A stretch of DNA of 64,000 nt from an uncultured Porphyromonadaceae bacterium (GCA_947176605.1 CAMWRH010000002.1:39799-103798), one strand, 5' to 3'; shown: positions 1-10,628, counted from the stretch's first letter. Notes: generated by a model from the letters alone, not told the origin. Numbers and translations: made by a program.

Positions 1-540
1 CGCCTCCCGGGCCGTATACTGTCGGCAGAGAAACCATATCTCACGCGCCTTCTTCTGTCCCACGCAGCGGGCCAGATACGACGAACCGAATCCGGCATCG
101 AAACTACCCACCTTCGGACCCGTCTGACCGAAGCGTGCATTCTCCGAAGCAATCGAAAGGTCGCACACCACATTCAGCACATTGCCTCCGCCGATCGAAT
201 AACCGTTGACCATCGCGATTACCGGCTTCGGAAGCGAGCGGATAGCCTTATGCAGGTCGAGCACATTCAGGCGCGGTGTGCCGTCGGCATCGATATAGCC
301 GCCGTGCCCCTTGTAATGCTGGTCGCCGCCGGAGCAGAAAGCCTTATCGCCCGCACCGGTAAGTATCACAACCCGGATTGAATTATCCTCACGGCAGATG
401 CGCATCGCATCAAGCATTTCCTGATTCGTCAGCGGACGGAAGGCATTATAGACCTTCGGTCTGTTGATAGTGATTTTAGCCACACCCTCCTTCTTCTCGA
501 AGAGTATGTCGGTATATTCCTTAATAGTCTGCCAGCTCAT
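1..540 (-). CDS. menB: 1,4-dihydroxy-2-naphthoyl-CoA synthase (MenB), partial; 3' end lies outside the window
   Basis: Reverse-strand reading from ATG at 540: [46 protein letters not shown]..., a crotonase-fold MenB N-terminus; adjacent to menD. Confidence 0.93.
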   Translation of the reverse strand, partial: MSWQTIKEYTDILFEKKEGVAKITINRPKVYNAFRPLTNQEMLDAMRICREDNSIRVVILTGAGDKAFCSGGDQHYKGHGGYIDADGTPRLNVLDLHKAIRSLPKPVIAMVNGYSIGGGNVLNVVCDLSIASENARFGQTGPKVGSFDAGFGSSYLARCVGQKKAREIWFLCRQYTAREA

Positions 541-580
541 TTGTGGTATATGTTTTTGTAAAATAAGTTTCAGAAAAAAG

Positions 581-2311
581 TCACTCCATCCCCAACGCCC
601 GCCGCAGAATAGTGGCGCTCTCCTCCGGCGGAGTAATCACTTCCACCAGCGCCGAACCCTCAGCACCGGCCAGCCACCGCAGCGCCTCATCAAGCGCATC
701 GGCCGAATCGGCACAACGGTAATCCAGACCGAACGTAGCGGCCAGACTCCGTGAATCCAGATCCGGGTCGGCGCAGAAACAGCGCTCGCGGCATTCAAGT
801 GCCGAAGTAGAGGAGATGAAACGGAATATTCCCCCTCCGGCATTATTGATAAGCACAATCTTAAGGCGGCCTCCAAGCGAGCGGAGTGCCTGCAGGCCGG
901 AGAGATCGTAAGCCCACGAAGTGTCGCCCGTCACGAGCCATGTCTCACCTCCAGCGTAACAGAGCGCTCCCCCGACGGCACTAGACGTAGAGCCATCGAT
1001 ACCCGACACGCCACGGTTGCAATACTCCGCATGAGGGATGCGGCGCTCCAGAATCTGGGCGTAGCGTATGGAAGTGCCGTTGGAGAGCATCAGATTCGCA
1101 TCCGAAGGGATGTGCTTGAGAATCAGCGTGAATGCCCGGAGGTCAGACCATCCGCACTCCCCGGCGATACGCTTCATGCGCTTCATCGCGGCAGTGCGCG
1201 CCTCGTGCCACAGGGGGGCATAGCCCCCGACATCCGACGGCACCGGAGGAGCCACGCGGTCAAGATGGGTCATGCGTCCCGTCAGGGCCGACATAAACCG
1301 ACCCGGATCCGCATTGATACGGCATGACAGAGCCTGAAAGCAATCTACCGTAGTGTGGTTATACCCCACACTCCAATGCTGCATATCAGGATTGCGGCGG
1401 CCACATTCGCGCAGAAACTCCTTAAGCATCCTTGACACAAGCGCTCCCCCGAGTGAAATCACCAAATCCGGTGCCAGCCGCTCCTTCCCCTCCGCGTCAA
1501 GCGTGCAGAAAAGGGTATCGGCTGCATAATCCTCAGCGGGGAGATGGAGATTGGATATCGACTCCGCCACCACGGCCACACCCGGCATACGGCGCATACG
1601 CGCCAGCGCCTTGTTAAGCCGGGCATCCGGCGGCATGAATCCCGCCACCACCAGCACCTTACATCCACGTGCCTCCGCCGCCAGCTCAGTCATTGAGGCC
1701 GCATCCGGCACCGGATCCGGCGAAATCCGCCGGATCACCCTCACCGGAGAGGCGGCGCGGGCATCATCACCGACAGTGGCACCCAACGGCGGCGACAGCC
1801 GCACATTGATATGCACCGGCCCGGGCTTCGGGGCAAGAGCAGTGAGCATCGCATCGTTGACGATACGCGTCTCATACCACCCCGGACGGTCGCATTGCTC
1901 CCGGTCGGAAAGCGAATAACTCCCCTTAACGAAATTACGCAACGCTTCGGGCTGTCGGATAGTCTGCGAGTCATCCTGGTCGATCCATTCCAGCGGACGG
2001 TCGGCCGAAATCACGATCAGCGGGATACCCTGATAATAAGCCTCAGCCACAGCCGGAGCATAATTCAGCAGAGCCGTGCCCGAAGTGCATACGAGCGCCA
2101 CGGGGGTGCGGCTCACCATAGCCATGCCCAAAGCCACGAACGCCGCAGAGCGCTCATCGATCACCACCGATGTGGTCAGCCCCTCGCGGGCATCGGCAGC
2201 CACGAGCAGCGGCGCATTGCGCGAACCGGGAGAGCATACCACCCTGCGCACCCCGTGAGCCTCAAGCAGATCGAAAAGGATCCGCACCACCATCTTGTCA
2301 GTATCAGCCAT
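581..2311 (-). CDS. menD: 2-succinyl-5-enolpyruvyl-6-hydroxy-3-cyclohexene-1-carboxylate synthase (MenD)
   Basis: ThDP-enzyme signatures ([54 protein letters not shown]); ATG at 2311 preferred over the ORF-track start at 2317. Confidence 0.95.
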   Translation of the reverse strand: MADTDKMVVRILFDLLEAHGVRRVVCSPGSRNAPLLVAADAREGLTTSVVIDERSAAFVALGMAMVSRTPVALVCTSGTALLNYAPAVAEAYYQGIPLIVISADRPLEWIDQDDSQTIRQPEALRNFVKGSYSLSDREQCDRPGWYETRIVNDAMLTALAPKPGPVHINVRLSPPLGATVGDDARAASPVRVIRRISPDPVPDAASMTELAAEARGCKVLVVAGFMPPDARLNKALARMRRMPGVAVVAESISNLHLPAEDYAADTLFCTLDAEGKERLAPDLVISLGGALVSRMLKEFLRECGRRNPDMQHWSVGYNHTTVDCFQALSCRINADPGRFMSALTGRMTHLDRVAPPVPSDVGGYAPLWHEARTAAMKRMKRIAGECGWSDLRAFTLILKHIPSDANLMLSNGTSIRYAQILERRIPHAEYCNRGVSGIDGSTSSAVGGALCYAGGETWLVTGDTSWAYDLSGLQALRSLGGRLKIVLINNAGGGIFRFISSTSALECRERCFCADPDLDSRSLAATFGLDYRCADSADALDEALRWLAGAEGSALVEVITPPEESATILRRALGME

Positions 2312-2383
2312 AATCAAATCGAGGAGACAGGGATATCGGATTCATACGCCGCACAGAAGCGCACGGCATACTTTATGGATTCA

Positions 2384-3337
2384 TCATTCAAACCGCTCGG
2401 GGTGATACCCCAAGATAAAGGCATCGGCAGGCATGGACCGCTTCCCGGCCGGCTGCAGCGAAAGAATCTCCACCACGCCGCCATCGGCGGTGCCTGCATA
2501 CAGATGCTTTCCGGCCACACGCGCCTCCCCCGGGGAGAGTGTGAGCCCGGCAGGGATATCATGAAGCGAAGTGGCGAAAATCTTCACATCCGAAGGGCGA
2601 CCGTTCTGCTCCACCATGCGGGTCCAGGCGGCAGGATAGGGGGCGAGTCCGCGCACAAAATCGTGAAGCCGCTTGGCCGGGAGTTGCCAGTCGATGCGGC
2701 AGGTATCCTTAAAGATCTTCGGAGCCGCGATAAACTCACCCTCCGGCTGCGGACGCGTGGAGAGCGTGCCGTCGAGAATAGCATTGACAGTATCCACCAC
2801 AGCCTCCGCGCCAAGCGCCATCAGGCGGTCGTGGATTTCACCGGCATTCTCATCCTCACCGATCGGGATGGAGCGCTGGGTGATCATATCGCCCGTATCG
2901 ATCTCATGCTTAAGGAAGAAAGTGGTGATGCCGGTCTCGGTCTCACCATTCATCACCGCATGATTGATGGGAGCCGCTCCACGGTATTTGGGGAGCAGCG
3001 AGGCGTGGAGATTGAATGTGCCAAGCTTCGGCATGGCCCACACCGCCTCCGGGAGCATACGGAACGCGATCACGATGAAAAGGTCGGCTCCGATGGCGGC
3101 CAAAGCCTCCAGAAACTCCGGAGACTTCAGCTTTTCCGGCTGAAGCACCGGCAGGTCATGCTCAAGCGCATAGCGCTTCACGTCGCTCATCTGAATCTTC
3201 TTGCCGCGTCCGGCGGGTTTGTCGGGCATCGTCACCACGGCTGCCACGTCAAACCCCTCGCGCACCAGCGCATCGAGGCTTGTCACGGCAAATTCCGGAG
3301 TGCCGAAGAATACTATCTTAAGGTCTTTCTTATCCAC
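2384..3337 (-). CDS. fmt: methionyl-tRNA formyltransferase
   Basis: KIVFFGTPEFAVTSLDALV...HASLLPKYRGAAPINHAVMNGETETGITTF; GTG start at 3335-3337. Confidence 0.96.
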   Translation of the reverse strand: MDKKDLKIVFFGTPEFAVTSLDALVREGFDVAAVVTMPDKPAGRGKKIQMSDVKRYALEHDLPVLQPEKLKSPEFLEALAAIGADLFIVIAFRMLPEAVWAMPKLGTFNLHASLLPKYRGAAPINHAVMNGETETGITTFFLKHEIDTGDMITQRSIPIGEDENAGEIHDRLMALGAEAVVDTVNAILDGTLSTRPQPEGEFIAAPKIFKDTCRIDWQLPAKRLHDFVRGLAPYPAAWTRMVEQNGRPSDVKIFATSLHDIPAGLTLSPGEARVAGKHLYAGTADGGVVEILSLQPAGKRSMPADAFILGYHPERFE

Positions 3338-3409
3338 GGAATTTTAGGAATTAGGAATTAGGAATTAGGAGGGAGGAATTGGGAATTGGGAATTAGGAGG
3401 GAGGATTAT
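3338..3409. repeat. In-register heptamer tandem array (GGAATTA)3-GGAGGGA-(GGAATTG)2-GGAATTA-GGAGGGA, with degenerate edges
   Basis: Direct reading: eight contiguous 7-mers at 3347-3402, abutting the GTG start of fmt. Confidence 0.95.
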
Positions 3410-3463
3410 GTAGGGTCGCGACCTGTCGCGACTGTCATTTGGGAAGTATGGGGGGAAGAGGGG

Positions 3464-5263
3464 TCAGTCGTCGGAATAATGGCGGAGTACGCGGCGATAA
3501 GAGTTGAAGATCTTCGACTTCGATACCAGACCGATATACTTGCCGTCCTGCACGACAGGGAGGTTCCAGGCATTCGTGCGGTCGAACGTATCCATCACCT
3601 TCTCCATCGACTCCGTAATCTCGATACGGGCCGGCGGCATCGACATGAAGCGCGATACGGTCATCTTCCGGTACAGGTCGGGGCGGAACATGATGTTGCG
3701 TATATCGTCAAGCAGCACTATGCCCACCAGGCGCCCGTCGGCCTCCGTGACCGGGAAGATATTGCGGTGCGACTCCGAAATCACATCCACCATTTCCTTC
3801 AGACTCATCTCCGGATGCACCACCTTGCAATCCTTCTCGATCAGATTGTCGATCTTCAGCAGCGTCAGCACGGCCTGGTCCTTCTCGTTGGTCATCAGTT
3901 CACCCTTCTTGGCCAGACGCATCGAATAGATGCTGTAAGGCTCGAAGATCTTGATCGTCATATACGACAGAGTCGACACGATAAGCAGCGGGAGGAATAG
4001 TTCGTAGCCGCCGGTCATCTCCGCCGTAAGGAAGATCGCCATCAGCGGGGCGTGCATCACGCCGCTCATCACTCCGGCCATACCCATCAGGGCGAAATTC
4101 TTATTGCTGATATCAATCCCTATGTCAAGATTATTCAATACATAAGCGAATACGAATCCTGCCATAGCCCCCACGAAAAGAGAGGGGGCGAAAGTGCCGC
4201 CCACACCTCCGGCCCCATTGGTGGCCGAAGTGGCAAACACCTTCATCAGCACGATCATGGCGATATATAGCGATATGAACCATACCGAATCGCGGTCGAC
4301 GTAGAAGAACGACCCGTCGACAATCGAGCTCACATTACCTTCCAGCAGATTATTGATCGACGAATACCCCTCGCCATACAGCGGGGGAAAGAGGAAAATC
4401 AGCGAGGCAAGGATAAGGCCGCCAAGCAGAATCTTCTGCCATGAATGGCGGATCTTGCCAAACATCCCCTCCATCGTCATCATCATCCGGGTGAAATAAA
4501 GCGACACGAATCCGGTGACCACACCAAGCAGAATGGCATACGGAATCTTGCGGGTCATGAAAGGTTCGCTCTGGGCGAAAAAGAACTCCGCGTCATACCC
4601 CTCCATCACATAGGCCACCGTAGCTCCGGTGATCGAAGAGATAAGCAGCGGCATCACCGTGGCACCGGTGAAATCAATCATCAGCACCTCAAGGGTGAAA
4701 AGCATACCGGCGATTGGGGCACGGAAGATACCCGCGATACCGGCAGCCGCGCCGCACCCCACCAGAATCATCAGAATCTTGGGCGACAGGCGGAACGCCT
4801 GGCCGATATTCGACCCGATTGCCGCCCCCGTGAACACGATCGGGCCCTCGGCCCCGACCGAACCGCCGAATCCGATCGTAATCGACGAGGCCACGAGCGA
4901 CGCGTAGCAATTCTTCTTCTTCAGTCGCGACTTGCGTTGCGATATGGCGTAGAGCACGCGAGTCACACCGTGCGAGATATTATCCTTCACCACATAGCGC
5001 ACAAACAGCGTCACGATCAGAATCCCCACCACCGGATACACCAGATAGGAGAAATTGGCCGTAGTATTGCTCACATGTGCCGTCAGGAATCCCGATATCG
5101 CATGAATCAGGAACTTCAGCAGCTGCGCGGCAAAACCGCACAGCACCCCCACCACGAGAGCCAGCAGATATATGAACCGGCTCTCCTTAATGTGACGCTC
5201 ACGCCAAGCCACGAGTTTCATCCAGGCGTCGGTGAAGCGGTTATGTGTCTCTTTATATGCCAA
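3464..5263 (-). CDS. ClC family chloride channel/transporter with C-terminal CBS domain pair
   Basis: GSVGAEGPIVFTGAAIGS and GIFRAPIAGMLFTLEV signatures; cytoplasmic C-terminal CBS-like repeats (SHRNIFPVTEADGRLVGIVLLDDIR, NLPVVQDGKYIGLVSKSKI). Confidence 0.93.
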   Translation of the reverse strand: MAYKETHNRFTDAWMKLVAWRERHIKESRFIYLLALVVGVLCGFAAQLLKFLIHAISGFLTAHVSNTTANFSYLVYPVVGILIVTLFVRYVVKDNISHGVTRVLYAISQRKSRLKKKNCYASLVASSITIGFGGSVGAEGPIVFTGAAIGSNIGQAFRLSPKILMILVGCGAAAGIAGIFRAPIAGMLFTLEVLMIDFTGATVMPLLISSITGATVAYVMEGYDAEFFFAQSEPFMTRKIPYAILLGVVTGFVSLYFTRMMMTMEGMFGKIRHSWQKILLGGLILASLIFLFPPLYGEGYSSINNLLEGNVSSIVDGSFFYVDRDSVWFISLYIAMIVLMKVFATSATNGAGGVGGTFAPSLFVGAMAGFVFAYVLNNLDIGIDISNKNFALMGMAGVMSGVMHAPLMAIFLTAEMTGGYELFLPLLIVSTLSYMTIKIFEPYSIYSMRLAKKGELMTNEKDQAVLTLLKIDNLIEKDCKVVHPEMSLKEMVDVISESHRNIFPVTEADGRLVGIVLLDDIRNIMFRPDLYRKMTVSRFMSMPPARIEITESMEKVMDTFDRTNAWNLPVVQDGKYIGLVSKSKIFNSYRRVLRHYSDD

Positions 5264-5321
5264 AGTAAGATTGATTAAAAATTATTTATTCGGATACGAG
5301 CCGTAGCGTATTAAAGGCCGC

Positions 5322-6752
5322 TTAAAGGCCGCGCCCCATAAGGACGGTCTTGATGGTATGCAGCAGAATCTTGATATCCACACCTACCGACATGTTGGAG
5401 AGATAGATAAGGTCGTAGCGCGTGCGCTCCACCATCTCAGCCACACTGCGAGCGTAGCCAAACTTCACCATACCCCATGACGTGATGCCCGGCTTGACCT
5501 GATGAATCAGCGTGTAATACGGGGCTTCGCGCACGATCTGCTCGATGAAAAAGGCGCGTTCGGGGCGCGGACCGACGAGCGACATCTCACCTTTGAGAAC
5601 ATTCCAGAACTGTGGCAGTTCATCAAGCCGGTACTTTCGCATCACCTTGCCCAACGGCGTGATGCGCGGATCGGTCTCATCGGCGAGCTGCGGGCCATTG
5701 GCCTCCGCATCCACGCGCATACTGCGGAACTTCAGTATGTCGAACGGTTTCTGACGGTAGCCTACGCGCTCCTGACGGTAGATCACCGGCCCCTTCGACG
5801 TAGCCTTCACCGCAATCGCCAGAGCCAGATACACCGGAGAGAGCAGCAGCAGGGCGGTAGCAGAGAAGAGCACATCCATGATACGCTTCGTATTGCGCTG
5901 CAGCTCGTTCATGGCCGGTGAGGTGAGGTCGATCATCGGCTCGCTGATGATGTCGCCCAGACGGATGTGGGAGGTAAGGAACGCCAGCGATGTAGGAGCC
6001 ATACGCACCGGCACACCGGTGCTGAAATATTTGAAAAGGAGCTGCATCACCTTCTCCTCCGAAGTGCCGGGGACGGGCACGAGTACGATCTGGTCGATGT
6101 TATGCGTGCGCACGAGCCGGTCGACCTGACCGTCGTCGAGCACCGTATGCGTCCCTGAAGCCGATGGCTCTCCCGCGATCGGGACATGCCCCACAATATG
6201 ATACCCCAGATTGGTGGGCAGATTCTCAAGACGCGAGGCCGTGGAAAGCGCATGGTCGGAATCGCCTACGATAATCGTATTGAAAAACCAGTCACGCTGC
6301 CGCAGATGGCGTATCGAAGAAGTGGTGAGTATCAGACGCCCCACATACGTAAACAGAAACAGACATCCCCAGAGCACTATAAGTAGCTCGTAGCTCTGCG
6401 TGCGAGCCGGAAGAGGATCGTTGATAAGGAGTCCGAAATATATCAGAGCCGCGCTTACCACCGATGAAATCATCGTAGACTGGAATTCCTCCACACGCGA
6501 GCGGGAGAACGGACTGTTGTAATACCCCGACCACCAGTAGATCCCCAACAGGCCGACCGGAAGCAGTATCTGCTCCGTAATGATGGTGCGCTGTGTAAGG
6601 AACTCGCCGAGCAACAGCCCTCCGCGCTCATGCAACTCCATCAGGAAATAGCGGAAGATATTGAAAGCGAAGATGGCGAGGGCGGTAGTGACCAGGTCGG
6701 TGGCCACGTAACGCATACGCTGTATCGTGATGGAAATCTGATTGCCTCTCAT
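5322..6752 (-). CDS. Undecaprenyl-phosphate glucose phosphotransferase / exopolysaccharide sugar transferase (WcaJ/WbaP-like)
   Basis: N-terminal TM helices plus C-terminal bacterial sugar transferase domain (KRIMDVLFSATALLLLSPVYLALAIAVKATSKGPVIYRQERVGYRQKPFDILKFRSMR...RKYRLDELPQFWNVLKGEMSLVGPRPE). Confidence 0.93.
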   Translation of the reverse strand: MRGNQISITIQRMRYVATDLVTTALAIFAFNIFRYFLMELHERGGLLLGEFLTQRTIITEQILLPVGLLGIYWWSGYYNSPFSRSRVEEFQSTMISSVVSAALIYFGLLINDPLPARTQSYELLIVLWGCLFLFTYVGRLILTTSSIRHLRQRDWFFNTIIVGDSDHALSTASRLENLPTNLGYHIVGHVPIAGEPSASGTHTVLDDGQVDRLVRTHNIDQIVLVPVPGTSEEKVMQLLFKYFSTGVPVRMAPTSLAFLTSHIRLGDIISEPMIDLTSPAMNELQRNTKRIMDVLFSATALLLLSPVYLALAIAVKATSKGPVIYRQERVGYRQKPFDILKFRSMRVDAEANGPQLADETDPRITPLGKVMRKYRLDELPQFWNVLKGEMSLVGPRPERAFFIEQIVREAPYYTLIHQVKPGITSWGMVKFGYARSVAEMVERTRYDLIYLSNMSVGVDIKILLHTIKTVLMGRGL

Positions 6753-6857
6753 TTGCTGCTGTCAGGATTAGGGATTCGTGCCGCCCCGTGCGGGTTGGGG
6801 TGAAGTGCGGCATCTGTATGCCTTCGCATGTAGAGGGGAGGGTGCGGAGGAGTGGTG

Positions 6858-7433
6858 TCAGCGGATTATGGTGAGCGTCTCGCGGTCGGTGACCTTGATT
6901 ATCCCGCTGGGTCGGTGTGGGGTGGTGTCGTCGCGGCGGTAACGCGCCACATAATCCACCCCCTCCAGTATCTCCGGTTCGATCATGCCGAAGAAAGGGG
7001 CCGAAGGGTGTCCGCTGATATTGGCCGAGGTGGATACGAGCGGCCGTCCCAGACGGCGGCACAGTTCGCGCGAGAATCGCTCCGAGGTGATGCGGATACC
7101 CAGCGACCCGTCGGGGGCCAGCATGTTGGGGGCAATGCCTCGCGGAGAATCGTAGATGATGGTAAGCGGGTCGACGGCCACATCGATCAGCTGCAGCGCC
7201 GTCTCCGGCACATTCTCCAGCCATCGGTATAGCGAATCTGCCGAATCCACCAGAGCCAGCATCGACTTCGAGTCGGCGCGTCGCTTAAGCGCGTAGATAC
7301 GGGCCACGGCTTCCGGATTGGTGGCATCGGCCCCGATCCCCCATATCGTATCGGTAGGGTATAGTATTACGCCTCCTTTACGCAGGGTGGCAAGCGCCTC
7401 CTGCAGGTCGGCCTTGAAATCTTCCTGATCCAT
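6858..7433 (-). CDS. tsaC: L-threonylcarbamoyladenylate synthase (Sua5/YciO/YrdC family)
   Basis: GGVILYPTDTIWGIGADATNPEAVARIYALKRR, STSANISG. Confidence 0.93.
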   Translation of the reverse strand: MDQEDFKADLQEALATLRKGGVILYPTDTIWGIGADATNPEAVARIYALKRRADSKSMLALVDSADSLYRWLENVPETALQLIDVAVDPLTIIYDSPRGIAPNMLAPDGSLGIRITSERFSRELCRRLGRPLVSTSANISGHPSAPFFGMIEPEILEGVDYVARYRRDDTTPHRPSGIIKVTDRETLTIIR

Positions 7434-7457
7434 GTATGTAATCAGATGTAGGTAAAA

Positions 7458-9500
7458 TCATAAGTCGTTGAGTTCCTTCATCCATGCCGCTGAAGAGGCA
7501 TCGGATGGCATGCGCCAGTCGCCGCGCGGAGAGAGGCATACGCTTCCCACCTTCGGCCCGTCGGGCATACAGCTGCGTTTGAACTGCTGCGAGAAGAATC
7601 GGCGGTAGAAATTGCGCAGCCACTTCAGCAGCACTTCATCGGAATAGGATCCGGCAAACGCCTCGCGTGCGAGAATCCACACCTTGCGTGGCGACTCGCC
7701 GTAGCGCAGTGTGTGATAGAGGAAGAAGTCGTGCAGTTCGTAGGGGCCCACGAGATCTTCGGTGCGCTGCGCGATCGTGTCGGCATCATCATCGCAGGGC
7801 ACGAGTTCCGGAGAAATCGGCGTATTCACTATGTCGATCAGCACACGCGAGATCTCCTTATTCTCCTCACGGTCGGCAAACCACTCCACCAGATGCTTCA
7901 CAAGCGTCTTCGGCACCGAGGCATTGACGGCATACATCGACATGTGGTCGCCGTTGTAGGTGCACCATCCGAGGGCGAGTTCCGAGAGGTCGCCCGTGCC
8001 GAGCACGATTCCTCCGCAGCGGTTGGCATAATCCATCAGTATCTGCGTGCGTTCGCGTGCCTGCGAGTTCTCAAACGCGGCGTCGTGGCAATTCGGGTCC
8101 TGCCCGATATCGCTGAAATGCCGGTCGACGGCAGCGCCGATCGGTATCTCAAGGGGTGTGACGCCGAGCAATTCCATAAGTTGCCAGGCGTTGTTGCGGG
8201 TCTTTGATGTAGTGGCCAGCCCCGGCATGGTGATGGCCTTGATTCCGGTACGCGGCAGTCGCATCATGTCAAACGTGCGGCAGGCCACCAGCAGCGCCAG
8301 CGTAGAGTCAAGTCCGCCTGACACCCCGATCACGAGCTCTTTACACCCGATAGCCTTCAGCCTCTGGCGCAGCCCATGGCACTGAATGTCGACGATTTCC
8401 GTGCAGTTCTCATTGCGGCGGGCCGGGTCGGAGGGTACGAACGGATGGCGCTCTACCGAGCGTCCGGCGAGCCGGATCTCCCGGTTTTTGTCCGAAATGA
8501 GACGTGAAACCATCCTGTCTGCGAGGATGTCGATTATCCGGAAATCCTGACGGTCGGCACTTCTTCGGGGCGAACTGAATGTATTTGTATGGCGGCGGTC
8601 GAAAGTGATTTTATGCAGGTCCACATCGGCAGATGTACAGGCCGTGGAGTCACAGAAACGTGTCGACTCCACAAGGATAGCACCATCCTCGGCGATAGCC
8701 GCGTATCCGGAGAAAGCGAGGTCGGTCGACGACTCTCCGGCCCCGGCCGAGGCGTAGGCGTATATGCATCGGCAGCGTGCCGACTGCTGGCGGATAAGGT
8801 CGCGGCGGTAGCGGTGCTTGCCGATTGTCTCGTTGGAAGCGGAGAGATTAAGTATCACATCGGCTCCCGCCATTGCCAGGGCGCCCGACGGGGGCTGGGG
8901 CACCCAGAGGTCCTCGCAGATTTCAGCGCCGATGGTCATCCCGTTGAAACGGAACAGCAGGTCGGTGCCAATCGGCGCTGCCTGAAATGTCTGGAAGTCG
9001 ATGTATTTTTCGATGTTCTCGTTGCGGTATGAATCGAGTAGCGACACGGTGGCTCCGGCGGGAATTTCGGCGCCGGATGCAAACCATCGCTCCTCGTAAT
9101 ATTCAGAATAATTGGGTATATACGTTTTCGGCACGATCCCGCGTATCTGCCCGTCGTATACGAATATCGCGCAGTTGAAGAGCTGATTCCGGTATTCCAC
9201 CGGGGCGCCAACCACCACGAGGGGGCGGGATTTGCCATTCATGTGCAGATTGAAGAGGTAATCGCAGAGATTGCTGATACCGCGTATGGCGTCGTCGAGC
9301 AGGAATTGCTGCCCGAAGAGGTCGGCACAGGAGTATCCGGTGACAGATAATTCCGGGAACAGGATAATGTCGGCGTCGTGATAGGCGTCGATTAATCTGG
9401 TGATAGCGCCGATATTATGGTCAACATCGGCAATTCTGATGTCAGGCACGGCGCAGACAATACGTCGGAACCCGCATGCTATGTAATCAGAGACGTTCAT
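7458..9500 (-). CDS. nadE: NAD+ synthase, glutamine-hydrolysing
   Basis: N-terminal nitrilase-like amidase domain plus C-terminal NAD synthetase (ELVIGVSGGLDSTLALLV, GTGDLSELALGWCTYNGDHMSMYAVNASVPKTLV); ATG at 9500 preferred over 9563. Confidence 0.93.
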   Translation of the reverse strand: MNVSDYIACGFRRIVCAVPDIRIADVDHNIGAITRLIDAYHDADIILFPELSVTGYSCADLFGQQFLLDDAIRGISNLCDYLFNLHMNGKSRPLVVVGAPVEYRNQLFNCAIFVYDGQIRGIVPKTYIPNYSEYYEERWFASGAEIPAGATVSLLDSYRNENIEKYIDFQTFQAAPIGTDLLFRFNGMTIGAEICEDLWVPQPPSGALAMAGADVILNLSASNETIGKHRYRRDLIRQQSARCRCIYAYASAGAGESSTDLAFSGYAAIAEDGAILVESTRFCDSTACTSADVDLHKITFDRRHTNTFSSPRRSADRQDFRIIDILADRMVSRLISDKNREIRLAGRSVERHPFVPSDPARRNENCTEIVDIQCHGLRQRLKAIGCKELVIGVSGGLDSTLALLVACRTFDMMRLPRTGIKAITMPGLATTSKTRNNAWQLMELLGVTPLEIPIGAAVDRHFSDIGQDPNCHDAAFENSQARERTQILMDYANRCGGIVLGTGDLSELALGWCTYNGDHMSMYAVNASVPKTLVKHLVEWFADREENKEISRVLIDIVNTPISPELVPCDDDADTIAQRTEDLVGPYELHDFFLYHTLRYGESPRKVWILAREAFAGSYSDEVLLKWLRNFYRRFFSQQFKRSCMPDGPKVGSVCLSPRGDWRMPSDASSAAWMKELNDL

Positions 9501-9606
9501 GTCGAGAAATTCAGATGGATGAATCCGGATTGCAAATCTAACAAAAAATCCGGAAAAATCCAAACCTGCCGGCGGGGCTTCCTTGCGGTGGTGAGGTAGG
9601 GGAGGG

Positions 9607-9654
9607 GATAAAAAGTCGCGGGGCCGTCAGGTCGGATGACTTGACGGCCCCGCG
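9607..9654 (-). terminator. Intrinsic terminator of the rpmB-rpmG-DUF4295 operon
   Basis: 17-bp stem CGCGGGGCCGTCAGGTC/GACTTGACGGCCCCGCG (one mismatch), followed on the minus strand by CTTTTTAT. Confidence 0.85.
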
Positions 9655-9692
9655 TATATCGGAGATGCCGATTGGAGGGAGCATGAAGCGTA

Positions 9693-9842
9693 TTACTTCA
9701 GAGCAGCCTGCACAGCGTCGTTGGGCACCATTTCCTCTTTGAAGACATAAGCGCCTGTCTTGGGAGACTTCTCCATTTTGATGACTTTGCTGTAGGTGCG
9801 TCCTTCACCTTTCTGAAGAGACGCCACGGTTTTCTTTGCCAT
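9693..9842 (-). CDS. DUF4295 family small protein (49 aa); absent from the ORF track
   Basis: Manual reverse-strand translation: MAKKTVASLQKGEGRTYSKVIKMEKSPKTGAYVFKEEMVPNDAVQAALK*; sits directly downstream of rpmG as expected in Bacteroidales. Confidence 0.9.
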   Translation of the reverse strand: MAKKTVASLQKGEGRTYSKVIKMEKSPKTGAYVFKEEMVPNDAVQAALK

Positions 9843-9853
9843 AGTTCAGATGC

Positions 9854-10042
9854 TTATTTGATTTCTTTGTGGATGGTCATTTTTTTCAGGATGGGGTTGT
9901 ATTTCTTCAACTCCAGACGTCCCGGGGTGTTTTTGCGGTTCTTTGTGGTGATGTAACGTGACATACCGGGCATGCCGCTTGCCTTATGTTCGGTGCACTC
10001 GAGAATCACTTGCACTCGATTGCCTTTAGCTTTCTTTGCCAT
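9854..10042 (-). CDS. rpmG: 50S ribosomal protein L33
   Basis: [62 protein letters not shown]. Confidence 0.97.
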   Translation of the reverse strand: MAKKAKGNRVQVILECTEHKASGMPGMSRYITTKNRKNTPGRLELKKYNPILKKMTIHKEIK

Positions 10043-10127
10043 AGTTGGATTATGTGTTTGATTGCTTTATGCGGGAGATGGCGCGGGGTGGTGGAAGCAT
10101 ATTCGCCGCCCCTGCGTGTGGCTCCTA

Positions 10128-10391
10128 TTAGAGTGAAAGGATAGTGATGTTCTTGAAGTCAAGATTGCCTTCAGCCTCAGCCTTCTTGAGGGCTGCGTTG
10201 AGGCCGATTTTGTTGATAGTGCGGAGGGCGTGAGCCGATACGGTCAGCTCGATCCACATATCCTGCTCTACCCAGTAGAATTTCTTCTTGTGCAGGTTAA
10301 CCTCGAATTTGCGCTTTGTGCGGCGCTTGGAGTGAGAGACATTGTTACCCACCTGGGTCTTCTTGCCTGTTATCTGACAAACTTTTGACAT
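10128..10391 (-). CDS. rpmB: 50S ribosomal protein L28
   Basis: [40 protein letters not shown]... Confidence 0.97.
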   Translation of the reverse strand: MSKVCQITGKKTQVGNNVSHSKRRTKRKFEVNLHKKKFYWVEQDMWIELTVSAHALRTINKIGLNAALKKAEAEGNLDFKNITILSL

Positions 10392-10520
10392 GGCTGTTTG
10401 GTTTCTGAATTGATTTTAAAAACTCGAAAGGTGAAATCCATGGCCGCCATCTCAGTTCTCATATCGCCCCTAAGTGCATCATTCTCAGAAGCTTTAAAGG
10501 ATGTGCCACAAAAATCGTTG

Positions 10521-10551
10521 CAAAGTTACACATTATCGGTGAATTATGCAA
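10521..10551 (-). promoter_or_regulatory. Bacteroidetes-type promoter for rpmB (TTGC-N19-TAACTTTG)
   Basis: CAAAGTTA at 10521-10528 and GCAA at 10548-10551, read on the minus strand. Confidence 0.75.
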
Positions 10552-10628
10552 GTGATTGACCGGATTTTTTTTGTTGTGCGGGATGGGATTTACGGCAACA
10601 GTTTATCTCTCGGTTCGGAAAAAAGTAG

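Noticed and set aside
1811-3361. 516-aa plus-strand ORF antisense to menD and fmt
   Set aside because: Lies entirely opposite two confidently identified genes; His/Arg-rich translation is typical of antisense reading in GC-rich DNA.
3347-3402. GGAGGGAGG words in the heptamer array as FtsK-orienting (KOPS-like) or CRISPR repeats
   Set aside because: Two short intergenic arrays cannot show genome-wide polarity, and there are no spacers, leader or cas genes.
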